Below are positions 32,530-45,261 of a stretch of 64,000 nt of DNA, one piece after another (the stretch's first letter is position 1; each line of letters opens with the position of its first letter). The DNA is taken from contig CM042160.1 of NCBI GenBank assembly GCA_023376005.1, positions 84,227,229-84,291,228 on the forward strand. Reading direction: 5' to 3'. Below the pieces are notes generated by a model. It saw nothing but the letters and a program-made list of their open reading frames with translations, made no database searches and was not told where the DNA came from. Both the position numbers and the translations under genes were made by a program. The DNA is from Doryteuthis pealeii. Taxonomy: Eukaryota; Mollusca; Cephalopoda; Myopsida; Loliginidae.

Positions 32530-33190
32530 TTACACAGCCGTATCTCGCTACTGAAAAAGACGTTTTTTGCCCCCGAGAGAATTCACCTCGGAATTTATTC
32601 TTCTGTCGCCGAACCATTTCAGCCAATAGGGGTGACAGCAATCCCATTGCAAATGAACCTCCGGTCTCTGGCCCATGGCAAATGCCCTCCGGTGTCCGGC
32701 CCATGGCAAATGCCCCCGGTCTCCGGCCCATGGCAAATGCCCTCCGGTTTCCGGCCCATAGCAAATGCCCTCCGGTCTCCTGTCCATGGCAAATGCCCCC
32801 GGTCTCCGGCCCATGGCAAATGCCCGGTCTCCCGGCCCATGGCAAACGCCCCCGGTCTCCGGCCCATGGCAAATGCCCTCCGGTCTCCGGCCATGGCAAA
32901 TATCCGGTCTCCGGCCCATGGCAAACGCCCCCGGTCTCCGGCCCATGGCAAATACCCTCCGGTCTCCGGCCCATGGCAAATACCTTCCGGTCTCTGGCCC
33001 TTCTGTGTGTACAACGGTACGTGGATCTGAATATGATTTCCTTTGATAAGTCGCAGTAAGGTCACCGTGACACAGCCGTATCTCGCCATTAAAAAAAGAC
33101 GCCCCCCCCCCCGCGAGAGAACTCGCCTTGGCATTTATTCTTCTTTGCGGCCGAACCATTTCAGCCAACAGGGGCTACAGCAATCCCACC
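32530..33190. repeat. GC-rich 27-28 bp minisatellite between 115-bp direct repeats
   Basis: About 13 copies of a unit like CCCATGGCAAATGCCCTCCG lie at 32655-33000. CACAGCCGTATCTCGC blocks flank the array at 32531-32650 and 33070-33190. Open frames over the array are by-products of the repeat. Confidence 0.85.
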
Positions 33191-33361
33191 ATGCGATCAG
33201 GAGGTTGTGAGTTCAATCTCCGCTACAAAAAGCAAACTTTGATGATAGGGAGACGAAAATTTGGGGAGCCGGTTTAAATCAACTTAGATTTATATGGGCC
33301 CCAATTTTGGTCGAAATAAATTTATTATGGAATTACGGTGTTGAGTTCTTCCTTCCTTTAT

Positions 33362-33363
<2 letters not shown>

Positions 33364-33420
<57 letters not shown>
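33364..33420. repeat. TA microsatellite
   Basis: About 28 TA units. Confidence 0.95.
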
Positions 33421-33421
<1 letters not shown>

Positions 33422-33754
33422 GCTTTGTCATTAATTGTTTTATTTTCGTAATTTCATCCGGAAATAAATACATACATACACAGCAACTGTCCTATATAAA
33501 TTAATAGATTGTACAGAAATGACAACCAAATTATTTGGCCTTCGATAAGGAATTAGAGTGTAGTATCTGTTCATCCACCGTAGCCATAACATTGTCTGAC
33601 CGTGTACCCCGCCTAAAAAGAAAACAAAAAAACAACGAAGTCCTGGAGATTCTAAATACGCATCAGTACCTCCTCATTACTTACCTGACATAGGGCTCTA
33701 TGTCTTGTGTCCGGTGGCTTCGGCAGGTAAGGACAGGTAAAGTAATAAATAAAG

Positions 33755-34900
33755 ACCTGATCTCAGGGGGCCATCCTCCCAGGCAACACCTGCTCCCTTA
33801 ATTTAAAGGGACAGGGCTGGGTTATTGCCCAATGCCTGAGGCGCCCGCTTGAGTGGAGTGCCTACAGTATCCACGCATTTTTTGTGGCAGCCATCCCATG
33901 AGCTTCTTTTCGTGACTGGGCCCCATATTAATATGATCTTGTGCCTGACCTGCATATGTGGGATGTGCAGTAAATAAATCAAAGCAGTTTGATGCTTTTG
34001 TAATACTGATTCTAAAAATATAACCATTTTGTCTTTGACGATAAACTGATCCTGTAGACAAGTGTTTCTCAAAATTTTGAAAGTTGCAAATCGGTTGACA
34101 TTTTTTTTAGATCGATGCACGGACCGATGTATAAAATTAAAGAATTTGTTAAACTTTGAATAAAAAAAAGTATTTATGCAGGCATGTTAAAATTAGCTTT
34201 ATTTAATACAGAAATGTATCATGAATATAAACTAAACCCCAGTGTACAGTCAATGGGAACAGTGAGACTTCTTTTTATTTGTCAATTTGTTATATCTTGG
34301 CTCGATAGAAAAAAGTGCCACGTATGTTAGGTTTGTTTAAGCAAGTAGTGAGGGCTTGCACTCAATAGATGTGCTTCTCTTTAAAGACGAAGGTGGCAGT
34401 GCTGAAATTTACAAAAGGGAAATTAGGTTTCTATAAAATAATGTGGGCAAAAAGATGGTAAAATAGCCATCGTGGTAAAGAGCAGAAAATGAACAAAGTT
34501 GATATTTCTAGAAATATATTTCCAATTTTAGTTTATATATACGGTTGCAGTACTTCAAAACTATACAATTTAAAAAAAAACGTATTTGTGGCACCTGCAG
34601 ATCGGCAGGTAGTACTCGGCGCCCGGCTTCGGCCGGGGTTCAGTGAGCTTCGGGCGCTGGACCTGCCAGAGGTTAAATTAATAGCGTTGATCCCAGGGGG
34701 CTATCCCCACAGGCAACACATGCCCCCTCGATTTAAAGGGGTAGGACTGGGTTTATTGCCCAGTGCCTGAGGCGCCCCCTTGAGGGGGAATGCTGAAGGG
34801 ATCAACGCAATTTTTGTGCTTAGCACCCATGAGCTTCGGCTTGGGGGTGGGCTCACATAAAAATGACCTTGTGTCCAGCCCTCATAAGTGGGATGAGAGT
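33755..34900 (+). repeat. two dispersed S3 copies
   Basis: Copies at 33755-33970 and 34683-34900, each with a CAGGCAACAC block and TGCCTGAGGCGCC. The sequence between them is unassigned AT-rich DNA. Confidence 0.65.
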
Positions 34901-35318
34901 CAAATATGCTATGAGAAGCACTACTGTAGACGACACCACAAGGATATGACTGGTCATCACTACATATGGAGAATGGGGTTGTGCTCCACTTCTTCCTGAT
35001 AGTGCAGATGTTTACCAAGACAACCTCTCCCATGTATGATGATTTTGACCACCATATCAATATGAAACCCACATCTTCGAGGGCCCCTGTTTAACCAGCA
35101 CTCTTAGTCGACTACATTAAGAGAATAGTTTAGTAGAGCGTGACATGACTTTTGGATCAACATGTACGATAAAAAAAAAATCCGTTTACCATTAAAAAAA
35201 TTAAAATCAAATAATAATGAACTTACACAATTAATTGTCATGTTTTATAATTTTAATCATTTTAAAAATCGTTGTTGTTTTTTGTTTTTTATGTTGTTTT
35301 TTTTTTTTTATATATATA

Positions 35319-36478
35319 AATCATCAAACGTATCAAAAAAGTTTTCTTTCCTGCTGACCTGGACTGATGAAATACATAGTATAATTTTACCGAATGGGCT
35401 CCTATAGATTTTTACTTATTTGCACGCAAAAATGTATTCAATTTTTACGCATTTATCTCCGTTACACTCCATTAATGAACAGTCCTTATTAATATCTATT
35501 TTATATCTATTAATAAATATTTATTTGCGAAATTAATAATTTTAACATGTTGTGCTTTATTTTAAAGTTACGATAAAAATACGCTTACGGTATTAAGTTT
35601 AAAAAATCAAACTGTTTAACGTAAAAAAAAAATACAATTACATAGATAATTTTTCAAATTGTTATTAACATAAAACAATAGAACTATTTGAATTGTTTTC
35701 TTTTTAATTATTTTTATGTTGAATTAATATTAGATATGACCAAAGATCGCAAAGGGATATAATTTTAAAAAATTAAAGTTTCAGGGAATTGTCTGATTTG
35801 AATAAAATTTTCACCGAATTATTTTGTTAATGACTTAATTTTATAATAAATAGCTTATTAAATTAATTTATTACAAAAATTGAAAAAAATGTCTTTTATC
35901 AATTCAGATTTGGGTGGGGGTGAACTTTGGTCATTTGAATAAAAAAATTGTTTCAGTCCGTAACTTTTACATTCTAGAAAGATCAAATTCTGAAGATAAC
36001 ATAAAAAGATAAGATAAATAAAAATAAAAATGTCATCACCCGAAAAAAGTTATTTGAAAATTTAAAAGTTTTTTTCTTAAAACTCAAAATATAATTTTTG
36101 TGACGTGTTTATTTTGTATTTTTAAAGACAAAACTTTTCTTTGAATTGATGGTAAAAAAACCCTATTTTATCTGATTCAATTGGCCTATTTTTATTCATT
36201 TATTAATTTAATATTGAATTTTAAACATCTAAAAAGTAGCATGATGTGCTTATTATTTTCATCATAGATTAAGCTTTATCTAATCTATTTAAAAATGTAA
36301 TCTTAAAAATGCGCAGTTTTGCGCAAAATATTTTCTGAAATTTTTGTTGCATAGTGGCCAAAGTCGAGTTGTAGTAGTAGTCGTTGGTAGTAGTAGTCGT
36401 TGTTAGCTCAAAGGGACAACACATGAAAGTCGTATAGTCAAAAAGGGGTTGTTTATTTCTATCTAGGCTAGTGTGTTC

Positions 36479-36570
<92 letters not shown>

Positions 36571-37465
36571 GTTCTATCTTGAATCATGTTCATGCGCACT
36601 GTTCGTTTAACCCTAGATATGTCACGACGATGCCCCAACAAACGCGCCCGACCCTTCTCGAGTCCGGCGAAAAAGAGGCCGAGTTTTCTTTACTTCCGTT
36701 TGTGGTACTGGGGTGGGCGAAGGTTGCATCTGCTTCCGCTCAAAACCCAGAACTTCCGTTTTTATTTTTAAATCTAGTTCCGTTGTCATTGGTCGGTCAA
36801 TGGCTGGCCCCCATTTAGTGTTTACCCTTCCAAACTTTAACTTCTTTTTATTCTTATTCCTTTTTCTTCTCTTTCTCCAGAAATCCGATTACCGTTTTCT
36901 TTTCAATCCCCAAATTCCTCGTAGTTCACAATAATTACGCTACATTTTTATATATTTAAAAATGATTAACTATTGTTTGTTTGTTTGTTTGTTTATGTTA
37001 TAGGTGATACACCCTATGAGACTAATGGAATGCGCCGAAGGTTTACTATAAGTAACAGGGACAATTGTGGCTTGGCAGTAAGCCAATGCGAGTAAGCCAA
37101 TAACTCTATTTGTCGGACGTAATTTCCACTTATCTGTATTGTATTTGTCTACTTTCTGTTAATACATTTTCCTACATTTGTTACCCGTTATTTTGTTCTT
37201 ATTTGACCCCTTAAAACTTCACAACAGTTTATAAATCATCAAACGTATGAAAAAGTTTTATTTTCTGGTGACCTGGACTGATGAAATACACAGTATAATT
37301 TTACCAAATGGGCTACTATAGATTTTTTACTTATTTGCACGCAAAAATGTATTCAATTTTTACGCATTTATCTCCGTTACACTCCATTAATGGACAGCCC
37401 TTATTAATATCTATTCTGTATTTATTAATAAATATTTATTTGCGAAATTAATAATTTTAACATTT
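35319..37465. repeat. 235-bp direct repeats 1.9 kb apart
   Basis: 35319-35555 and 37228-37465 share CACGCAAAAATGTATTCAAT and ATCTCCGTTACACTCC at high identity in direct orientation. Between them lie AT-rich sequence, a GA microsatellite (36486-36569), a 300-bp GC-richer block and a (TTTG)n tract. No coding region was recognised. Confidence 0.75.
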
Positions 37466-38029
37466 TGTGTCTATGAGTTGTCAGCTTCCCCGACTCTCAC
37501 TGATTGGCCCATTAAATAATTCCACTGGTCTCGCGAGTGCAAGACTGATCTCGTGAGCCCGAGACTTCTCTCGTAGTTGTGAATGGTAAATTGAGATAGT
37601 GTTGGTAATCTGTAGCCACCGGTTTTGAGTCTCGCCGGAGCCTTAAACTCATTGAAAGTAATTTACAAGAAAAATAATAATTCAAATTATTTTGAACAAT
37701 TATTTTTTTTAAATACGAAATCATCTACATGTGTAAAACAACATTATTACGTAAAGATTTTATTTCTTTGAAAAAAAAATCAATCCTCAGATAAATGGAT
37801 TTCTTTAAGAATATATATAAAACCTTTTCAGAATTACCAATTTAACTTCAGTTCTAAGAATTTATTCACAATAATTCTAGAAACCATTCTGGTTTGTTTA
37901 CACTGGTGAAACACTTATGGACGGTAAATAAGCAGTTTACTTTTTGCATTAAAAATTCTTTAAAATCAATTATCATTTTTCATTAAAATTCGTATTGATA
38001 TTAGATAAAATGGGTAATCTAAACATTAG
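37466..38029. other. unassigned intergenic sequence
   Basis: I see no gene or repeat here. Confidence 0.5.
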
Positions 38030-38405
38030 CTACATAAATGAGAGTAATCTCCCTTGTTTTGTTTTTTTTCACTTTGAGAAAAGCGTTATGTTTAGATCGG
38101 CCATTTTCATTTCACCGTAAATATACGCTGAAAATACGAATTTGTTTGAATCAATACAACTGCATATTTTAACACGAAAATATCATAAAATGTGTAATTG
38201 ATTGTACTTGCGCATTATTTGAAATGAACTTAATTGTTATTGAGAACACATTTTCGTGTTAAAACATGAAGTTGTATTGATTCGAACAAATTCGTATTTT
38301 CAGTGTAAAATGAAAATGGCCGACCAAAACATAACGGCTTCCTCAAATTGAATCAAACAAGGTGAGATTACTCTCATTAATGTAGCTAATGTTCATATTA
38401 CCAAA
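38030..38405. repeat. foldback MITE-like element, copy 1
   Basis: Inverted ends GGTAATCTAAACATTAGC and its partner. Inner arms carry TTTCACCGTAAAT and AAATTCGTATTTTCAGTGTA. A second copy lies at 44303-44706. Confidence 0.85.
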
Positions 38406-38939
38406 AATGTTTAATATTAATTCATTCAAATATTACTGATGTTAAAACTTCTAAACCTGGGTATTTATTTTCATGACTTTCCACCAGATCAGATTATCAT
38501 GGAATATTTTTAACGTGGGAAGCCACGCACAAACCACTCATGAAAATGAATAGTGCAAAAGAAAATCTGTGATCTTGCTCGAATTCCTCTTTTAGGGCAT
38601 ATCAGGCACCGGGTAATAAACCCGGCCCTTGTATAAAACACGCACCTGCTAAAGCACCGTTTTTTAAAATTCCCACTAAATAGGCTAATTATTAGATTAA
38701 AATTTGTAGTATCAAACACATTAAAACATGTTTTTTTTTAAAGAGATTTTTCTCAATATTTTGATGACAACATGTTTTTTGTTTATTATTTCGTTGTCAT
38801 GAGTCAACATCCTTCAATAATTTTATTTAATTTGAATCCCTTAATGAAGGCTTACGTAGAAGATTTCTTTTGCGCATTTTAACATATTTTACATATCTCA
38901 AAAATCACTTGGAAAAATAGATTTTTTTACAAATAGATT

Positions 38940-39262
38940 TTGCGTTACATAATTGATAGGTTAATTAATTATGTGCGATAGTGTAGCTTAAATTCAAACT
39001 GATGGTCGTGGAAAATCACAGGAAAAATGATTGACAGGTTTTGAACTGCGTTTGAGTTCCTCTTCCGGTTCGCCAGCGCGAATGCGAGAAACATTTTAGG
39101 AAAAACAGATTTTAGTTGGGCGCTGAACAGGACGGTCACAATGTTGATCTGTCCGTTAAAACTAAATTCTCATATGCGTGTTTGATTTGATATGGATCTT
39201 ATAAGGTAATAAAGAGCTCCAATTAAAGCAAAGTCTTGTGTTCGTTAATTAAAAAACTCTGC
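38940..39262 (+). repeat. terminal repeat of an unidentified large element, copy 1
   Basis: Begins GTTACATAATTGATAGG next to an ATTAATTATGT inverted piece and ends with AAAGCAAAGTCTTGTGTTCG. Inverted relatives lie at 42095-42415 and 43900-44190. Confidence 0.6.
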
Positions 39263-42094
39263 AAGACAACTCAAATCCAGAAACAGACGAAGCCATCTAC
39301 CCAACCAGAAATATGAAAAATATGGGTTAACTTCATCTGACAGAGCCCGGAAGTAGGACTACCAGGGGCTGAAATCCTTAGTACAGAAAAAGAGTCGAAG
39401 AGGACAGAACTGGGAGAACAGAACCAGACAGCAGCAGAGACGGTTGACAACTACAACGAACAACAGAGACTATACCCCAACTTTGGGTGAACGAAAATAG
39501 CAGCAGACCCAACAACGAATCAGCCTACAACCAGAATTCTTTACCCTCACAAGAACTCTACAAAAAGATAAGTGCATTCAGGAATTGTTACTTTTATATA
39601 TATGTGACTTGAGACCGCTAAAGCAATAAGTTTTAGCAGCTCTTTCGCACCATAAACTCCTTTTAAAATACAAACCTTGTATTTTCTTTTACTCCTTTCT
39701 TATTACAGTAATTTCTGTCAGAAATAGATCAAACTAGAAATAACACTAACAGCCCAGAGAAGATAGCAAAATCCAGATAACAGATACAGAAGATAAGAAC
39801 AAGAAGAAGATAAGTATATCTATACAGGTATGCATTTATAACTTGTACTATACGTAAGATACATCCAATGTAATTATGGTATATAACATAAGTTAAAAAT
39901 CATTTTAGAGTTTTGAAAATGATATTCGGTTCCGATCACTGAATTGGCCTGTGAGTCATGTGTATTTTATTATTATATATTTATTTTTTTATTCCCCAAA
40001 GTGACTACCACCACAATATCTAACCCTTAGGATGATTTAGTTAACTTTCATAAATATTCCTCTTTATCAGTTGCTGCTTCCCCCATTGGTTTACTGTGTA
40101 CTTTAATACTCAAAAAGAAAGTGGTTAAGGGGACCAAAGGGCTAATATACCGTTACTCCTCTTTTCACTACTGCTGGTCAGAGAGGCAACACGGTAAGTA
40201 TACTTCTCCATTTTTAAAGAACTTTTATAAGACACACCGTGTGTCGATTTCTTTTTTGTGTTTGCATTTCTATTGAAATATGTTTTCTTATTAATCTTTT
40301 ATCGAATGTTATCTATTTCTTTTTTTATACAGTTTTCACGGTATTTATAAAATAACAATGATAACATCGGTGTTATGTTACACATAATAACTTAAAAATC
40401 CTTAAGAGTTACCTCTCTTATCGGCCCTTTTTAACGGTAGGACTAATCCTTAAATTGACACCGGTCTGAAGGATTTCCCGTTTTCTTTCTTTTCATCGTA
40501 GACACAAAAGCGTAAGCATATAGAATCACCAACCCCTTCCGATTTAACTTCAATAATTAACCTAAAAGGTAAGTTTTATTTGAGTTATTATACATTAGCT
40601 TCACCGCAATTTATCTAATAATTTAAGGTTACTACTTTCTTTTTAAAGACCTTTAGACAAGTACCTTTTTTCTCTGTACTACGCGGCGGATATTTCTCTG
40701 TGAAAATGTCTGTTCCTTTAAATGTAGTATTTCCTGTGAGAAGTATTTTTCTTTAATTCCGTTTCTTTTTGTTATTGTAAAACTCCCGTTAGTTCAGTAA
40801 CTTTTACCTTATTTACTCCGTAGTTACGTCTATGTATTTACAGCCTTTAAACTATAAGGTGTTTGGCCATTCATGCCAATGTTTGTACTGGTCTTTGGTC
40901 TAGCTTCTTTGTGTAATTTCATCTTCACTACAACATTGTTTCATTTAACTGTAGATACTTTAACTAAACCCACAACGGGCCAATTTGTTTGCTGTATGGT
41001 TTCTTTTTCTATCTTATTTATGAAATGTATTTCTTCATTTCAGTTTTTACACTTTTCCAAGTGAATACACCTGTTAATGATCACAACTCGTCTTCATAGT
41101 TTTTTTTACTAAGGGGAAGTGTTAACTAAGCTCCATAAAAGACGATGCCAACACTTCGAGGAAACTAGCATTTTCTATCCGGGAACGCGACAATTATTAT
41201 GAAGCAGCAAAATTGTCTTTCCACAACCGGCATGTAGCTACACATGCGTAGATTAAACTCTTGCACTAACTGCAAGTAACATGAATTAAAAAAAAATTCA
41301 TTTACAAATACTGAATGAATAAATTTGACTGATTATATAAAAATATGTATCTAAAACTCACAGATTACTAAACTTTTGATCATCCATACTTTAGAAGAAA
41401 AAGTGCGTAATAAATTATAACAATGCCTATTAAAAAAAGTGCATAATTTGTACATGCCAAATCTAATTCCGACCAAATCTCAAAATTTAACGTTATTTTG
41501 TTTGATAAATTTAATGATGATCTAATTATTTTGTGTTATTTCATATACAGACTACAGTTTATATTCCTTACTTGTCATGGTTCTTCCGTTAGTTACTTGG
41601 TGGCGTGGTAAGCAGCATAATAAAAAGCACAAGTTCCAAAGTCGAATTCTCTTAGACCCTCCGACCTTCAGAAGAAACACCCACCAATTGTATCTCTTGT
41701 CCATCGGCTTTGCATGGCACATGAGAACCTTCGCCCTCCAGCCTTCGCAGAGGTAACACGCATTAGTTGCGTTTCCTGTCCACAGTAAAGGGAGAAGGGA
41801 TTTACCCGCAGACGTTCCGTATGAAAGGCATACGAGAACTGTTGCATGCCATACTTATCTTGAGTCGTATTTTACATATGGTGTAGTATAGTAGAGTGTA
41901 TATGCATACCCATGGTTGTATACAGATATACTTATTGTCTTTATACTTATCTTGTGTATCTTCTTCCATAGTTCTGAGTAGATGGTTTCGTCTGTTATCT
42001 TCTATCTTGCTATTTGGGCTGCCCTGGGCTGGTAGATGTTCTTAATCTGGGCTGGATCAACTTTACTTTATACTGGGACGTCTTATTTTGTTGT
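39263..42094. other. unassigned 2.8 kb between inverted terminal repeats
   Basis: No convincing protein is visible. The position between inverted copies of one repeat suggests the interior of a decayed element or chance spacing of solo copies. Confidence 0.4.
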
Positions 42095-42415
42095 GGAGTT
42101 TTTAGTTAACAAACACAAGACTTTGCTTTGTTTAAAGCTCTTTAATATTTCATAAGATCCAGATCAAATAAAAAATGCGTGTGAGAATTTAGTTTTAACA
42201 GACAGAGCGCCATTACGATCCGTCCTGTTCAGCGGCCAACTAAAATCTGACATTTCCAAAGTCTTACTCACGTTCACGCTAGCGAACCAGAAGAGGAGGT
42301 CAACACAGGGGTAAAAAGTTTCAATCATTTTCCTGTGTTTTTCCACTAAACCGTTAGTTTTGAATCTATGCAACACTTACCGTACATAATTGATAGGCTA
42401 CCTATCAATTATGTA
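42095..42415 (-). repeat. terminal repeat, copy 2
   Basis: Inverted with respect to copy 1. It ends at a 33-bp palindrome around CCTATCAATTATGTA (42383-42415). Confidence 0.65.
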
Positions 42416-42564
42416 ACAGAACCTGTTTAAATCAGTAAGTGTTACACTTTACCTTTACCAGCAGCTCCAAGACTTTACCTATAAAAAGGCTTTTTGCTTT
42501 CAGGACATTTCTTCTATATTCATATGTATAAACTATTCTTTGTATTCTTCTATCTTGTTTTCGA

Positions 42565-42855
42565 TGGAAGCGCGTGGTGTAATGGTTAAAATCATGGGAA
42601 ATGGACTCGTCGCCCCGAGTTCAAATCCTGGATGTGGTAATTGCATTTCACTTAGCATTAATACTTTTGAGAAAGTTATAAATCCTATTCTACCTCCAGC
42701 TATGGGTAAATAGTAGGGCAGACTGTGCTCTTTAACCTTGGTTAGGCAACCGGTCTAGGAGAAGGAAAAACTCTGAATTCAAACCAGTTAAACTCCGCTT
42801 AAGAAATTGACCTTGTGTTACATTTTGCTCGTGCGGAGGGGTTGGTAAATATATA
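42565..42855 (+). mobile_element. tRNA-derived SINE2
   Basis: tRNA-like head with GTGGTGTAATGGTTA (box A) and GAGTTCAAATCC (box B). The body contains TACCTCCAGCTATGGG and AGGCAACCGGTCTAGG, and the tail ends GTTGGTAAATATATATA. A minus-strand copy at 45596-45825 matches the body. Confidence 0.85.
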
Positions 42856-42967
42856 TATCCTGTTTTCTATTCTACTTCTATTAAGTTTGACCAGATAATA
42901 AAGTGTCCTTGTTATCATTTTCGATGTGAATTGTTGTTATATTTATACCGTTGGATGAAATGATATA

Positions 42968-43593
42968 TCTATTAATAATGTAGATTCGCTTCCGGTTTTT
43001 GTCTGTAACAAAAATTACGTCACTGCTTACGTCACATTACCCAAAATCGTCATAAGTAAAGTAAAGTCGACGGGGCGGCCTAAAGTCGGTATTAGCCAGT
43101 CAGCGAGGGAGTCTATCTCCTTTTCAATAGCGCTAGACCAAGGAGATTGTTTTAGCATCTGAGGTGGGGCGCCACACCTACCATCAGCTCCTTTACCGCA
43201 CAGATCCCTGTGCTACTCATACGCTGAGTTGGCGGAGACCGGTATCGAACTAGGAACCTTGTGGTTTCTAGCCGAACGCTCTACCGACTGAGCTAACATA
43301 CACTAAAAATTTGAACATGCAACATTAGACAGTCCTCATTGGGTTTTTTTAAACAAATTTTAATAAATACATGACTGGTATTATATATTTATATATAGTC
43401 TGTTTTATTTTAATACATATTTAAAGTTTACATTTCAAATTGTTTTATTTTTTAACCCTTTAATGAATTTGATGATTTTACTTACTTAGGGTACAAACTC
43501 GCTGACATTGAAATTTTTACTCCCACCCCTCAGGCAATATGTTTCAAAAATCTACTTTTACATCGCCCGGGGGCGTTTTTTATTTTGTACTAG
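42968..43593 (+). mobile_element. Helitron H1b with SINE1 inserted
   Basis: A|TCTATTAATAATGTAG at the 5' end, a CGCCCGGGGGCG hairpin and CTAG|T (43590-43593) at the 3' end. It is nearly the same as 32049-32447 except for the SINE at about 43040-43305. Confidence 0.78.
43040..43305 (-). mobile_element. tRNA-derived SINE1, minus copy
   Basis: The reverse complement starts GTTAGCTCAGTCGGTAGAGC, continues with AGTTCGATACCGG and ends CCGACTTTAGGCCGCCCCG. It splits the H1b Helitron. Confidence 0.85.
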
Positions 43594-43899
43594 TTTAACC
43601 AATTATCATTTGTTGGATACTCACTCTTAATCTGTAGTATATACTGTATACCCGTATGTCCGTTGTTGCACACAGGTGTACTTGTATCCTTGACTTAGAT
43701 ACTTATCTTGTATTTCTTTTATCTTAGCTTGATCTTCCATTCTAGCTTGGGCTGGTATCAATTTTTATATGGTCTGGGCTGGTGCCGTCTTAGTTGGATT
43801 TCTCAATTATCGGGATCTGTCTTTGGATTTGGTGGCTGTTCCTTAATCTTTTGTGCTTGTGTTGTTTGTTTGTTCTTAGTGAGAACACATGACATTGCT

Positions 43900-44190
43900 T
43901 GTTTTGAGCTCATACATATCTTATTTTCTTCAGATCCCAGATCTCAAACACGCGCGCGAGAATTTGGCCAATTGAATGAGAGCTACCATTTGCAGTCCGT
44001 GTTGCTCAGCGGTTACCCAAAGACTTTTTTTTTCTTTGCTAACTTCCCACGTTCGCACTCGTGAACGGAAGTGTAGGTCAAAACAGGGTTAAGGGATGTC
44101 AATCACCACACGTTTTCCCATTAGCCGTTATTTTAAAATCTACACTAATGTACATAATTAACAGGCTACCCATCAATTATGTAACACATT
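43900..44190 (-). repeat. terminal repeat, copy 3
   Basis: Same orientation as copy 2 and more diverged: GTCCGTGTTGCTCAGCGG, ending at CATCAATTATGTAAC. Confidence 0.55.
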
Positions 44191-44302
44191 CTATTCAACA
44201 ACGGCATCGCTTTTTGGTTTGAACTCTTTTTTTTTACAAATATTTTTCTATAAAATACAATTTCTTTCTTTTCTTCCTTATTTTTAATCTACTTACACAA
44301 AC

Positions 44303-44706
44303 AAGGTAATCTTAACATTAGCTACATAAATGAGAGTAACCGTCCCTTGTTTCTTTCTATTTGAGAAAGCCTTATGTTTTGGTCGGTCATTTTCATTTCA
44401 CCGTAAATCTACACTGAAAATACGAATTTGTTTGAATCAGTACAACTGTATGCTTTAACACGAAAATTTCATAAAATTGGTTCTTAATAATAAAGTTCAT
44501 TTCAAATAATGTGCAAGCACAATTAAAAACACATTTTATGATAGTTTCGTGTTAAAACATGCAGTTATATTGATTCAAACAAATTCGTATTTTCAGTGTA
44601 GATTTACGGTGAAATGAAAATGGTCGACCAAAACATAAGGCTTCCTCAAAGTGAAAGAAACAAGGGGGGTTACTCTCATTTATGTAGCTAATATTCAGAT
44701 TACCCC
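44303..44706. repeat. foldback MITE-like element, copy 2
   Basis: Same arms as 38030-38405 (GGTAATCTTAACATTAGC end, TGAAAATACGAATTTGTTTG inner arm). The two copies share the whole hairpin. Confidence 0.85.
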
Positions 44707-44879
44707 AAAATACTTACTGGGCTTTACACTTGTTTCTTACGATGGACACAAAATTCATTAAAAAAACAAGAACAAAAAAAAAAATCAAAATTATTACATT
44801 TCTATCTTTATTATAGTGGCAAAAATGAATAAAATAAAATTTATTTCTCTCTATTTTTGAGATGAGGTTTGATATGAAT

Positions 44880-45175
44880 AATTTTGATATTTCGGACTGA
44901 TGTCCTCATCTTTATTGTGGTATGTAAAATTACAACATCCAGGTCGCTGTATCCTCGGACCTTGTTCGGATGTTTTTTTATTTACCTTAGACTAAAGTCC
45001 TCATCAGACGATAACGTTTTCAAAACTTCTGAAACTACGCTTGAATTCAAGATTATCGTCTAATGAGGACTTTAGTCTAAGGTAAATAAGAAACACAGGA
45101 ATAAGACCCGAGGATACAGCAGCCTGAATGTTGTGTTTATACATACCACAATAAACACGAGGACAACAGTCCGAA
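44880..45175. repeat. inverted repeat with CTGATGA near the axis
   Basis: Arms carry ACCTTAGACTAAAGTCCTCA and its complement; the outer parts share GAGGATACAGC. A one-arm relative lies at about 46150-46310. Confidence 0.75.
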
Positions 45176-45261
45176 TCATAAAAAAAATTGTTTTAAATTG
45201 TGATAAATACTTTTCATCTTACGCTTATTCTATGATGAAAATGAATAAAGATTTGCACATT

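Noticed and set aside
32509..33168. Several overlapping open frames on both strands
   Set aside because: They arise from the GC-rich 27-28 bp minisatellite and have no domain features.
36586..36934. GC-richer overlapping open frames after the GA repeat
   Set aside because: The frames have no recognisable domain, no consistent start or splice context, and overlap in all three frames.
44960..45110. Hammerhead ribozyme at the palindrome centre
   Set aside because: CTGATGA is present, but there is no properly spaced stem II followed by GAAA on the same arm.
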